From: an uncultured Merdimonas sp.
GTDB taxonomy: Bacteria > Bacillota > Clostridia > Lachnospirales > Lachnospiraceae
Assembly (NCBI GenBank): GCA_944378225.1
Contig: CALWGE010000018.1
Coordinates: 1-46,842, forward strand
DNA length: 46,842 bases
Reading direction: 5' to 3'
The notes beneath the pieces are model-generated. The model was not told where the DNA came from and did not search any database. It saw only the letters and a list, made by a program, of their open reading frames with translations. Each line of letters begins with the position of its first letter. Within the stretch, counting starts at the first letter, position 1. Positions 31,333 to 39,714 of the stretch are shown piece after piece. The position numbers and the translations under genes were made by a program.

Positions 31333-32708
31333 AAGGAATGTCTCTGAATCAGATTACCCTGGCTTGTCAGGGTACTTATGTGGGCGATGAAGTCATGAAG
31401 GACCGGGAGGCAGAAGGCGTCGTCATTGACAGCCGCCTGGTAGAGCCTGGTTATCTTTTTGTGGCAGTAAAAGGCGCCCGGGTGGATGGGCACAGTTTTA
31501 TTCCATCCGTATTTGCAAAAGGCGCTGCCGCTGTCCTCTGCGAAGAACTGCCCGAACATCCGGCCGGTCCCTGTATTGTGGTGGACTCCTGCCTGGAAGC
31601 AATAAAAAAACTTGCAGCTTATTACAGAAGCACTCTGACAATCCCTATCGTAGGCATCTCCGGCAGCGTGGGTAAAACAAGCACCAAGGAAATGATTGCT
31701 TCTATTTTAAGTCAGCGTTTCCGCGTTCTGAAAACAGAGGGAAACTTTAATAACGAAATCGGTCTGCCGCTGACCATCTTCCGTATCAGGGAGGAGCATC
31801 AGGCCGCTGTTCTGGAAATGGGAATCAGTGACTTTGGCGAAATGACGCGCCTTGCCCGTATGGCCCGGCCTACCGTCTGCGTCCTGACCAATATCGGACT
31901 TTGCCATCTGGAAAATCTGAAAGATCGTGACGGAATTCTCCGTGCCAAGACTGAAATGTTTGATCAGGCTCAGCCGGGAGCACAGATTATTTTAAACGGA
32001 GATGACGATAAACTTCTTTCACTGAAAGACAGCCGCTCTCCCAGACCTCTTTTCTTCGGCCTGGATCCCGCCTTTGATCTGTATGCGGAAAACATTGAAA
32101 ATCTGGGGCTTGAAGGAACCCGCTGCACCTTTGTGACAAAATCCGGTTCTTTCCAGGCACACATTCCGATTCCCGGCCGCCATATGGTCCATAATGCTCT
32201 GGCAGGAACAGCCGTAGGGCTTTCACTGGGACTGACCACTGACGAGATACGGAAAGGAATCGAAAGTCTGATGCCTGTCAGCGGACGGAATCACCTGATT
32301 CATACGGAGAAATGGACAATTCTGGACGACTGTTATAACGCCAATCCCGTATCCATGGCCGCTTCTCTGGATGTACTTTCCTGCGCCCTTGGCCGGAAGG
32401 TTGCCATTCTGGGAGACATGGGCGAACTGGGCGAAAATGAGAAGCTTCTCCACTATAACACTGGATGTCATGCGGCTGACGCCGGCATTGACGCACTTTT
32501 CCTGGTAGGAGAACTTTCCCGGGAAACGGCGCGGGGAGCAGCTGCCAAAAATTCTTCTCTTATCTGTCGTCACTTTGATACAAAGGAAGCTCTGGAAGAA
32601 GCACTTCCTCTGCTGCTGATGAAAGGAGATTCCATTCTGGTGAAAGCATCTCATTTCATGGAATTTCCGAAGATTGTAGAATGGCTGAAAATTCATGGAA
32701 ATTCCTGA
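31329..32708 (+). CDS. murF: UDP-N-acetylmuramoyl-tripeptide--D-alanyl-D-alanine ligase
   Basis: The 459-aa Mur ligase adds D-Ala-D-Ala to UDP-MurNAc-tripeptide. It has the P-loop GISGSVGKTSTKEMI (about residues 114-128), NFNNEIGLPLT, EMGISDFGEM, NIGLCHLENL, and the C-terminal DDCYNANPVSMAASLD and GDMGELGE. Its start is fused to the ddl stop. A terminator follows, so it closes the malQ operon. Confidence 0.95.
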   Translation: MKGMSLNQITLACQGTYVGDEVMKDREAEGVVIDSRLVEPGYLFVAVKGARVDGHSFIPSVFAKGAAAVLCEELPEHPAGPCIVVDSCLEAIKKLAAYYRSTLTIPIVGISGSVGKTSTKEMIASILSQRFRVLKTEGNFNNEIGLPLTIFRIREEHQAAVLEMGISDFGEMTRLARMARPTVCVLTNIGLCHLENLKDRDGILRAKTEMFDQAQPGAQIILNGDDDKLLSLKDSRSPRPLFFGLDPAFDLYAENIENLGLEGTRCTFVTKSGSFQAHIPIPGRHMVHNALAGTAVGLSLGLTTDEIRKGIESLMPVSGRNHLIHTEKWTILDDCYNANPVSMAASLDVLSCALGRKVAILGDMGELGENEKLLHYNTGCHAADAGIDALFLVGELSRETARGAAAKNSSLICRHFDTKEALEEALPLLLMKGDSILVKASHFMEFPKIVEWLKIHGNS

Positions 32709-32757
32709 CTCCCATAGAAAACAGGGAACGACTTTCCACAATCCTTATGACTATGTA

Positions 32758-32805
32758 AAAAGAGGGACCCCTCCAGTCTCCATGACTTTTGGGATCCCTC
32801 TTTAT
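32758..32805. terminator. Bidirectional terminator between murF and rsiV
   Basis: AAAGAGGGACCC pairs with GGGATCCCTCTTT (one mismatch) and has T-rich sequence on both outer sides (TTTATTTTC rightward, TTTTTAC leftward). The genes converge here. Confidence 0.85.
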
Positions 32806-32854
32806 TTTCAAACCTCTGTCTCACATTTCGAATGTCTTTTGAACTGCATGTCGC

Positions 32855-33784
32855 TTAGCTTACAAATCCGTCCTGTACGATATCCTGGATTACCTCTGTA
32901 GGAATCTCAAATTCCACGCTTCCCATGTATCCCGGAGATACTTCATACTCATCAAATACGATAACCAGTTTACCACTGTCATTTACGTAGAATGTGGTAT
33001 CCTCTGTGATAGACTCAAATCCTTCTCCCGGCATATCATCACTTTCCAGGAAGTACATCTTGCCTTCATCCCCGGCCATCTGTTCTTTCATCTGCTCCTT
33101 AATATTGTCAGAAATCGGATCGATAAAGTCTACACCATCTTTAAAGATATCCTTCAGGCCAATTATTTCTCCGGTCTGTTTGTCGATGTGGTAAATCTTT
33201 ACGCTCTGGGCGCCGCTTGCCATAACAACCAGCTTGTCAAAGCGAATGGAAAACAGTCTGTCAGAATCTGTAATCACCTCATATTCCAGGTCCACGGACT
33301 GATGTCCTTCCTCTCCGAACTCCGCTACATCTGCCTCATACTGTGCAATGATTTCATTGGTATAATCTTCAATAGTCTTATTAATCTGAGCCGTTGTCTC
33401 TTCATTCACTGTTCCGTCATCGTTTGTGACACTGATTTCAGGAATCTTCACGTCCGCGTACATGTTTTTATCCGGCGTGGTATTCTTATACTCGCGGAAT
33501 GTTACCACCTCTGCTATGGAACCGATTACCGGAATCTTCATCATCGCGTTCGCAATGGATGCTCCGGAATTTGCCATAATCGTAATCGCCAGCATCGCTG
33601 CCACAACTGCTCCGCCCGCTGCCTTTACAAATGTTATTACCTTTGATTTTTTTCTCATATTTCTTACTTCCTCTCTTTCTGCTTTTCCTTTTTCTATACC
33701 TGCCTCTACTCTCCGGCGAAGGTCTGCCGGAATGGGAATTTCTTCATACTCCTGTTTCATTTTTTCCAGTCTTTCATCCTTCAT
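32855..33784 (-). CDS. rsiV: RsiV-like anti-sigma factor (DUF3298-type)
   Basis: The 309-aa protein has a cytoplasmic N-terminus (residues 1-45, basic and acidic helices), one membrane helix (about 48-72) and an extracellular DUF4163/DUF3298-like domain with FSIRFDKLVVMASGAQSVKIYHIDKQTGE and a KLVIVFDEYEVSPGYMGSVEF end. This is the architecture of RsiV, which holds sigma-V inactive, binds lysozyme, and is cut by proteases to free it. It overlaps sigV by 11 bases. Confidence 0.85.
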   Translation of the reverse strand: MKDERLEKMKQEYEEIPIPADLRRRVEAGIEKGKAEREEVRNMRKKSKVITFVKAAGGAVVAAMLAITIMANSGASIANAMMKIPVIGSIAEVVTFREYKNTTPDKNMYADVKIPEISVTNDDGTVNEETTAQINKTIEDYTNEIIAQYEADVAEFGEEGHQSVDLEYEVITDSDRLFSIRFDKLVVMASGAQSVKIYHIDKQTGEIIGLKDIFKDGVDFIDPISDNIKEQMKEQMAGDEGKMYFLESDDMPGEGFESITEDTTFYVNDSGKLVIVFDEYEVSPGYMGSVEFEIPTEVIQDIVQDGFVS

Positions 33785-34268
33785 AAAGCATCTCTCCTTC
33801 CGTCAGTCTGATTCGCAGTTTTTTCAAACTTCGATACAGGACTGTTTTCACCGTACTGATATTTTCATTCAGGATTTTTGCGATGTCCTCCAGTTTCTGA
33901 TCTTCAAAATATCTCAGCACCACGATTGTCCGTTCTCTTTCATCCAGAACTTTCAAAGCTTCCAGCGTATCAAAATCCTGGTAAACATCTTCTTTTCCTG
34001 TCTCATATGTCTCGTCAACAGCCACTTCCCGATGATTTTTCCGTATAAAATCTATAGCCGTATTCATCACTATGCGCCATAGCCAGGTGTGGATAAACTC
34101 TTCCTGCTTCACTCGTCCGGAATACCGGATTGCTTTATAAACGCTTTCCTGCACAATATCCAGAGCGTCTTCTTCATTTCTGACATAGGTATAAGCCAGA
34201 CGATACATGCCTTCATAAGAATCCAAAATCTGTTCTTCTACTTTTTTTTGTAGTGCATCCGCATTCAT
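33774..34268 (-). CDS. sigV: ECF sigma factor, SigV type
   Basis: The 164-aa protein has sigma region 2 (YRLAYTYVRNEEDALDIVQE, WLWRIVMNTAIDFIRK) and region 4 (ERTIVVLRYFEDQKLEDIAK, STVKTVLYRSLKKLRI) and no other domains. Pairing with an RsiV-like gene marks it as sigma-V, the lysozyme-response factor of Firmicutes. AGGAGGAGG precedes the ATG, and an ECF-like promoter lies upstream, so it probably activates itself. No oatA or dlt target is in this window. Confidence 0.88.
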   Translation of the reverse strand: MNADALQKKVEEQILDSYEGMYRLAYTYVRNEEDALDIVQESVYKAIRYSGRVKQEEFIHTWLWRIVMNTAIDFIRKNHREVAVDETYETGKEDVYQDFDTLEALKVLDERERTIVVLRYFEDQKLEDIAKILNENISTVKTVLYRSLKKLRIRLTEGEMLYEG

Positions 34269-34298
34269 CCTTTCCTCCTCCTTTGCTTTTCTGTCTAT

Positions 34299-34327
34299 TA
34301 GACGAGCCGACTTTTGAAAAAGTTTGT
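34299..34327 (-). promoter_or_regulatory. Candidate sigma-V (ECF) promoter of sigV-rsiV
   Basis: The minus strand reads ACAAACTTTTT, then CGTCTAATA, with a 17-base gap between ACAAAC (34322-34327) and CGTCTA (34299-34304). Sigma-V promoters of Bacillus are of the form TGAAACTTTT...CGTnTAATA. Confidence 0.55.
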
Positions 34328-34379
34328 GTTTCTGAAAACTTTTTCAAAATTTTTTTCAATCTCGCAGAAAATATAAAAC

Positions 34380-34416
34380 GGCGCGCAGAAAGTACATCTC
34401 CTGCTTTCTGCGCGCC
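34380..34416 (-). terminator. Rho-independent terminator of the symporter gene
   Basis: A perfect 13-bp stem GGCGCGCAGAAAG/CTTTCTGCGCGCC with an 11-base loop is followed on the minus strand by GTTTTATATTTT. It separates the symporter from sigV. Confidence 0.9.
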
Positions 34417-34490
34417 GGTAATTTGTCCGTTTTCTGTTTTCTCTTTTTATATGGCAGAACAGACTGTCTCTTCCTGCTTCTTTGCTCCGC

Positions 34491-35675
34491 TCAGGCCTGT
34501 TTGTTCTCAGCTTCGATGTGGTGCTTATCCGCGTATCCCGTAAGAATCAGTGTGAGAGCTCCGTCACCTGTTACATTGCAGGCTGTTCCAAAACTGTCCT
34601 GCAAAGCAAAAATAGTAAGCATAAGGCCTGTTCCTGTAGCGTCAAACAGGAGCACTCCTGTAATCAGTCCCAGAGACGCCATAACCGTTCCGCCCGGCAC
34701 ACCCGGTGCTCCGATGGCAAAAATGCCAAGCAGAAGACAGAACAGAATCATTGTACTCAGGGACGGAAGTTTTCCGTAAAGAATCTGAGATACTGTCATA
34801 ACAAAAAATACTTCTGTCAATACAGAACCGCAAAGATGAATATTAGCGAACAGCGGCACTCCGAAATCCACCATATCCTGTCGCAGCACCTTTGATTTTC
34901 CGGCACAGCGAAGGGCAACCGCAAGTGTAGCCGCGGAGGACATGGTTCCCACTGCTGTAATATACGCCGGTCCGTAATGTCTCACAACCTCCACAGGGCT
35001 CTTTCCTGAATAGAGTCCGGCCAGCAGATAAAGAAGTGTCATCCAGATGTAATGGCCCACCATTACGATGATAATTACCTGAAGAAATACCGGAAGCTGT
35101 TTTGTAATCGTTCCCTCATAAGCCAGTCCGCAGAATGTGGTGGCAATGAAGAAAGGCAGAATCGGAATCACTACTCTGCTCACAATGGCCAGAACAATGG
35201 CCTGAAATTCATCCAGCAGTTCTTCTGTCCGTTTTGACTTCGTCCAGGTTACGCCAAGTCCAACCAGCAATGAAAAAGCCAGAGCGCTCATGACTCCCAT
35301 AATCGCCGGAATCTGCAGATCAAATACAACCTCCGGAAGATCCCGCAGTCCTTCCACCTCTGATACAATGGAGAGATGCGGAATAATCGCGTATCCTGCT
35401 CCCATGGACATAAATGCGGCTCCAATAGAAGACACATAAGCTATAATCAGAGCTACCGCCAGCATTCGGGAGGCACTCTTTCCAAGCTTTGTGATGGACG
35501 GGGCAATGAATCCGATAACAATCAGCGGCACACAGAAATTGATAATCTCGCCCAGAAGCTGTTTCACTGTGACAACCACGTTCATGACGGCTTCATTTGC
35601 CACCAGACCCAGAAGCATGCCTGCAATTACACCTACCAGCAGCTTAAAAGGCAGACTTTTAAAAAGTTTTTTCAT
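34491..35675 (-). CDS. Dicarboxylate/amino acid:cation symporter (DAACS family)
   Basis: The 394-aa protein has about eight membrane helices and the DAACS signatures: a Ser-rich re-entrant loop AVGTMSSAATLAVALRCAG near residue 255, GxPGGT-like GAPGVPGGTVMASLGLI near 320, and a TACNVTGDGA end with substrate-binding Asp/Asn residues near 370. It imports an acidic or small neutral amino acid or a C4-dicarboxylate with Na+ or H+; the substrate is open. It is transcribed alone. Confidence 0.9.
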   Translation of the reverse strand: MKKLFKSLPFKLLVGVIAGMLLGLVANEAVMNVVVTVKQLLGEIINFCVPLIVIGFIAPSITKLGKSASRMLAVALIIAYVSSIGAAFMSMGAGYAIIPHLSIVSEVEGLRDLPEVVFDLQIPAIMGVMSALAFSLLVGLGVTWTKSKRTEELLDEFQAIVLAIVSRVVIPILPFFIATTFCGLAYEGTITKQLPVFLQVIIIVMVGHYIWMTLLYLLAGLYSGKSPVEVVRHYGPAYITAVGTMSSAATLAVALRCAGKSKVLRQDMVDFGVPLFANIHLCGSVLTEVFFVMTVSQILYGKLPSLSTMILFCLLLGIFAIGAPGVPGGTVMASLGLITGVLLFDATGTGLMLTIFALQDSFGTACNVTGDGALTLILTGYADKHHIEAENKQA

Positions 35676-35711
35676 AGCACGTTCCCCTCGTTTTCTTAAT
35701 TTTCTTTCTTT

Positions 35712-35740
35712 AGTATATCCAATCTCTGTCTCTATTGCAA
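35712..35740 (-). promoter_or_regulatory. Sigma-A promoter of the DAACS symporter
   Basis: TTGCAA (35735-35740) and TATACT (35712-35717) are spaced by 17 bases on the minus strand; the -35 overlaps the 3' end of the DUF2812 gene. Confidence 0.7.
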
Positions 35741-36706
35741 GCTGTGAGTTTCCTGCTGTACTGACAGATTCTCCCCTGTCAGAGTGGTTTCATTCTGTTC
35801 CTGCAGTCTCGCCTCCCTGCGCGCCATTCCAATCCCCACACGAACCATCAGGGCTGTAAACGCCACGCACAGTACAATTATAACTGTAAAAGTTACAGCG
35901 CGATTAAGCCCCGGAGAAAATTTTCTTTTCTTCAGAAAAATTTTTATCCATCCGCCCAGATTAAGAATTGCGATAATACCAAAGGCAGTGATAATTCCAA
36001 CCGTTCGCTGCCAGATTGGACCTGTGGATACCCGGTTGATTATCCAGAACAGGAATGCCAGAAAAACAGCTGCAAGTATCAGTTTCGCCAGCCAGATTCT
36101 GCTTTTTGTCTCCAGAAATTCTCCTCTGACAGCTGCTTCTCTTGCCCGAAAATACCAGCTGTAATAATCCGCGAGCTCAGACAGACAGTATATCAGAAGT
36201 AATACGTAAGCAAAATCAGTAAACAGCATGGTAGAACTGAGCGCCAGAGTGCCCGGCTCCCGATACAGACTGACCGCAGACAATCCAAGCATTATCACTG
36301 CAAATGCGAGTATTATCCACAGTGCCGGCAGAAACCCTCTTCTGGCAGATCGATGCACTGTTTCCAGCTCGAGTCCGGGATCTGTGGCAATAGGCACCGG
36401 GTTCCGGTTCTCATTATAGAAAATCTGGAGCTGGGCAGATGCAGCCGCCAGTTTCCATCCGGTATGCTCACAGAAATCATAAAACTGTTTCTGTTCCTCT
36501 GAAGGTTCCGGATCCAGCTCCGAGGCTTTGGGAAAGTAAGTCACGGTAACGCTGACCTTTCCCGGTGCTGTACGGCGATAATGCCAGATATTATTTTCTA
36601 TCTTTTCCAATCTCCATCCCTTCTCCGCCATTTGTCCCAGATGTCTCTCAATTCCGGTACGATCATAAAAAGAGTAAAGCTCCATTCTCCGCTTTTTTTC
36701 CTTCAT
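35732..36706 (-). CDS. DUF2812 membrane protein
   Basis: The 324-aa protein starts with a soluble DUF2812 domain (residues 1-110: ERHLGQMAEKGWRLEKIENN, WHYRR, FCEHTGWKLAAASAQLQIFY), then has about five membrane helices (around 130-290). The function is unknown. DUF2812 genes are usually coupled to a PadR regulator, as here: its start overlaps the padR stop by 4 bases. They may act together as a one-ligand sensor and membrane responder. Confidence 0.88.
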   Translation of the reverse strand: MKEKKRRMELYSFYDRTGIERHLGQMAEKGWRLEKIENNIWHYRRTAPGKVSVTVTYFPKASELDPEPSEEQKQFYDFCEHTGWKLAAASAQLQIFYNENRNPVPIATDPGLELETVHRSARRGFLPALWIILAFAVIMLGLSAVSLYREPGTLALSSTMLFTDFAYVLLLIYCLSELADYYSWYFRAREAAVRGEFLETKSRIWLAKLILAAVFLAFLFWIINRVSTGPIWQRTVGIITAFGIIAILNLGGWIKIFLKKRKFSPGLNRAVTFTVIIVLCVAFTALMVRVGIGMARREARLQEQNETTLTGENLSVQQETHSLQ

Positions 36707-37026
36707 CTGCTTTCCTCCTCCCGAAAAATCCGGCGATAATCCTCCGCCTGAGCACAGAGTCTCTCATATTCTTTTTCCAGCATCTGCCTTCCCGACTCTG
36801 TCAGAATGTAACTGCGGCGGCGGCCTTCTACCTTTGTTTCACGAATCATTCCTTCTTCCAGAAACTGCTCCAGCAGAGTATACAGGGTCCCCGAACCTAT
36901 GCTGACCCTCTGTCCGGTCATGGAGGGAATCCGGTCCAGAATATCCATGCCGCAGCATTCCTCTTTCAGGCAGAGCAGAGTATAAAACATCTGCTCTGTC
37001 AGTGTCTGAAATTTTGCGCGGGCCAT
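36703..37026 (-). CDS. PadR-family transcriptional regulator
   Basis: The 107-aa protein is a typical short PadR: FQTLTEQMFYTLLCLKEECC, GMDILDRI, the winged helix SIGSGTLYTLLEQFLEEGMI, and ETKVEGRRRSYILTESGRQML. PadR dimers repress promoters by binding palindromes. Two copies of CTCGATTATCGAG lie in its own promoter region (37068-37080 and 37102-37114), so autorepression of the padR-DUF2812 unit is expected. Confidence 0.92.
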   Translation of the reverse strand: MARAKFQTLTEQMFYTLLCLKEECCGMDILDRIPSMTGQRVSIGSGTLYTLLEQFLEEGMIRETKVEGRRRSYILTESGRQMLEKEYERLCAQAEDYRRIFREEESR

Positions 37027-37067
37027 ATTCCACGCTCCTTCCTGCTTCTGAGTTCTTATTTTCTTAT

Positions 37068-37080
37068 CTCGATTATCGAG
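37068..37080. promoter_or_regulatory. PadR operator copy 2 (downstream)
   Basis: CTCGATTATCGAG is an inverted repeat identical in its core to the copy in the promoter spacer, with centres 34 bp apart. It lies after the transcription start, within the leader. Confidence 0.65.
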
Positions 37081-37093
37081 TTATCTTACCTGT

Positions 37094-37122
37094 ATTATAT
37101 TCTCGATTATCGAGAATGTCAA
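37094..37122 (-). promoter_or_regulatory. Consensus padR promoter with an operator filling the spacer
   Basis: On the minus strand perfect TTGACA (37117-37122) and perfect TATAAT (37094-37099) are separated by exactly 17 bases, and those 17 bases (37100-37116) are the inverted repeat TTCTCGATAATCGAGAA. A bound PadR dimer would sit between the two boxes and block RNA polymerase. Confidence 0.85.
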
Positions 37123-37217
37123 TTTCAAAATCACAGTTCTCAGGCATAACCATACATAAAACATGTTTTTTCTTTCATATAATAAAACTGATTTTTCTCC
37201 GAAACGGAGTCTCTGAT

Positions 37218-38603
37218 ATGGAAACAGCCAGCCGTATAGTGGAATCGATTAATAACTGTCTCTGGGGGCTCCCCATGATTCTTCTTCTGTCCGGAACCCA
37301 TCTTTTCATGACCTGGAAAACAGGTTTTATTCAGAAAAAACTGCCTCTGGCCATCCGTCTCTCCTTTCAGAAGGAAACCGGTTCTGAAGACGGAATCAGT
37401 CCTTTTGCCGCCCTCTCCACTACACTTGCCTCCACTCTGGGAACCGGAAACATTATTGGTGTGGGAACAGCCATCGCCCTTGGAGGACCGGGCGCTGTTT
37501 TCTGGTGCTGGCTGACAGGCATTTTCGGAATAGCTACTGCCTATGCAGAAGCACTGATTGCCGTCAGATTCCGCATCAGGGAAAAAGACGGGACTTTTCA
37601 CGGCGGCGCCATGTACGTTCTGGAGCGAGAACTTCGGCTGCGTCCGCTTGCCGTCCTGTTTGCTCTGTTTGGCGTCCTTGCCTCTTTCGGGATCGGCTGC
37701 GGCGTCCAGGTAAACGCTATTTCGTCGGCGGCTGCTCCGATAGCGGCCGGAACCGCCGGATATTTTCCCTCTGCCGCCGCGCTGCTGGATCGTTTTCCTC
37801 AGCTTCCTGCCCTTCTCATCGGCGTGATCACAGCCCTTATTACCTGCACTGTCATCTTTGGAGGCATCCGGTCTGTCTCAGCCGTCTGTGAGCGATTGGT
37901 ACCCTTTATGGCCTCCTTATATGTGATCGGCTGTCTTGTCATTCTGTACAGGAACCGTTCCTTTCTGGGAAGCGCTTTTTCACTGATACTGGAAAGCGCC
38001 TTTCTCGAATCAGACGCGCTGACCGGCGGGCTTGCCGGATCCGGCATTCTGCTGGCAGCCCGCTATGGGGTATCGCGGGGTCTGTTTTCCAACGAAGCCG
38101 GTATGGGATCCGCTCCTCTTGTCACTGCCTCAGCCTCAGGACGCAATCCTGTATTCCAGGCTCTCGCAGCCTCTACAGCCTCTTTCTGGGACACTGTTGT
38201 TGTCTGCCTGATTACAGGACTCGTCCTTGTCTCCTCCCTCCTGCAGTCAGGTGCAGACCGGCTGCCCCTCTCCGGAGGAGAACTTGTTTCCCAGGCTTTT
38301 GCCCGGATTCCTTACATAGGGCAGCCCTTTCTGCTGTTCGCCATTGTAACTTTCGCATATGCCACTATTCTGGGCTGGTCCTGCTGCGGAGAGCGCTGTC
38401 TGGAATATCTTCTGGGGAAACGAGCTCTGTTTCCATACCGGTTTCTTCTGATTCTGGTCATTGTCTTTGCTCCGGTTCTTCAGCTCAATCTGGTATGGAG
38501 CATTTCCGACACCTTAAACGCTCTGATGGCTCTCCCCAATATTCTGGCCATTCTTCTGCTGTCAGACACTATAAGCTCGGAAACCCGCCGTTATCTGAGC
38601 TGA
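37218..38603 (+). CDS. Alanine/glycine:cation symporter (AGCS family)
   Basis: The 461-aa protein has 10-11 membrane helices and AGCS marks: LSTTLASTLGTGNIIGVGTA near residue 70, the GGPGAVFWCWLTGIFG and TAYAEALIAVRFR segments, and GVSRGLFSNEAGMGSAPLV near 290. It takes up alanine or glycine with Na+ or H+. The ATG at 37218 was preferred (CGGAG upstream); an in-frame extension to 37002 runs through the padR promoter and is not natural. A TATAAT at 37178-37183 may be its -10, with no good -35. It is divergent from padR. Confidence 0.9.
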   Translation: METASRIVESINNCLWGLPMILLLSGTHLFMTWKTGFIQKKLPLAIRLSFQKETGSEDGISPFAALSTTLASTLGTGNIIGVGTAIALGGPGAVFWCWLTGIFGIATAYAEALIAVRFRIREKDGTFHGGAMYVLERELRLRPLAVLFALFGVLASFGIGCGVQVNAISSAAAPIAAGTAGYFPSAAALLDRFPQLPALLIGVITALITCTVIFGGIRSVSAVCERLVPFMASLYVIGCLVILYRNRSFLGSAFSLILESAFLESDALTGGLAGSGILLAARYGVSRGLFSNEAGMGSAPLVTASASGRNPVFQALAASTASFWDTVVVCLITGLVLVSSLLQSGADRLPLSGGELVSQAFARIPYIGQPFLLFAIVTFAYATILGWSCCGERCLEYLLGKRALFPYRFLLILVIVFAPVLQLNLVWSISDTLNALMALPNILAILLLSDTISSETRRYLS

Positions 38604-38619
38604 CCGTACAGATTCAGTC

Positions 38620-38648
38620 TTTCCATTCCTCACCCTTCCGTTTATAAT
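38620..38648 (+). promoter_or_regulatory. Promoter of the PfkB kinase gene
   Basis: TTTCCA (38620-38625) and TATAAT (38643-38648) are spaced by 17 bases. Confidence 0.55.
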
Positions 38649-38688
38649 AGGATAAAACAATTATTTCACAATTCGGGAGGTATTTTTC

Positions 38689-39630
38689 ATGTACGATATT
38701 ACAATCATCGGCGCTGCAATTCTTGACATTCTGGCACGTCCGGTTTCAGGCTCTGATCTTCTGGGACCTTCCTTCCCTGCAGAAAGCATTTCCATGGCAG
38801 TAGGAGGAGATGCCGCCAACGAAGCCACCACTCTGGCGCGCTTCGGTAAAAAAGTAAATCTTGTCACGAAATTTGGAAACGATATAGCTGGCCGGCTTCT
38901 TCAGTCGCATTTTGCGGAAAACGGCGTGTACACCGGAGATTCCTCCTGTGAAGAAGGACTTGATACCGGAATCAACATTGTTCTGGTAGATCCTCGTGCA
39001 GAACGTTCTTTTATTACGAACAGAAACGGCAGCCTGCGCAAACTGTCCCTCGCTGATATTCCGGAGACAGCTCTGAAAAGTTCCCCTCTTGTATCCTTTG
39101 CCAGCATCTTTGTATCTCCGCTCTTCGATGTCCCTGCCATGACCTCTCTTTTCCGCGCTGTCAAAGAAAACGGCGGCGTCCTCTGCGCTGATACCACCCG
39201 ACCCAAAAACGGTGAATCACTGACTGATTTACGGCCTGCCCTCGCTTATGTAGACTATCTCTTTCCCAATTATGAAGAAGCCCGGGCTATTTCAGGAAAA
39301 GAAACCCCGGAAGAGATTTCTGAGGCTTTTCTGGATGCAGGCGTTGGCTGTGTGGTAATCAAACTGGGATCAAAAGGCTGCTTTCTCAGATCAAAGGACG
39401 AAGCTGTTCTGATTCCTGCTTTTCCGGATACAAACTGTATCGATACCACAGGAGCCGGCGATAATTTTGCCGCCGGATTTCTTTATGCCCTTTCCGAAGG
39501 CATGAAACCTGTGGAATGTGCCCGCTTTGCCTGTGCCACTGCTTCCATTGCCGTAGAGTTCGTGGGCGCCTGCACAGGAATGCATTCCCTGGAACAGGTG
39601 TTGGAACGATATCGGAACATGCCGCGGTAA
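38689..39630 (+). CDS. PfkB-family carbohydrate kinase
   Basis: The 313-aa kinase has the ribokinase-fold marks: IGAAILDILARP, VGGDAANEATTLARFG near residue 43, an NYEEARAISG segment, VVIKLGSKGCFL, and the catalytic loop DTTGAGDNFAAGF near residue 247 with the base Asp. The sugar is not predictable from sequence; ribokinase- and fructokinase-like enzymes share these motifs. GGGAGGT precedes the ATG. It faces the ABC transporter operon across a shared terminator. Confidence 0.9.
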   Translation: MYDITIIGAAILDILARPVSGSDLLGPSFPAESISMAVGGDAANEATTLARFGKKVNLVTKFGNDIAGRLLQSHFAENGVYTGDSSCEEGLDTGINIVLVDPRAERSFITNRNGSLRKLSLADIPETALKSSPLVSFASIFVSPLFDVPAMTSLFRAVKENGGVLCADTTRPKNGESLTDLRPALAYVDYLFPNYEEARAISGKETPEEISEAFLDAGVGCVVIKLGSKGCFLRSKDEAVLIPAFPDTNCIDTTGAGDNFAAGFLYALSEGMKPVECARFACATASIAVEFVGACTGMHSLEQVLERYRNMPR

Positions 39631-39637
39631 CATAAAA

Positions 39638-39691
39638 GGGTATCCTGAAAACGACTTTGATAATATGCCGTTTCCGGGATACCCCTGTTTT
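39638..39691. terminator. Bidirectional terminator between the PfkB kinase and a lipoprotein gene
   Basis: GGGTATCC...AAACG pairs with CGTTTCCGGGATACCC and has TGTTTT on the right and CTTTTATG on the left strand. Confidence 0.85.
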
Positions 39692-39714
39692 AAATAATAA
39701 TTTTCAGTTTCGTT

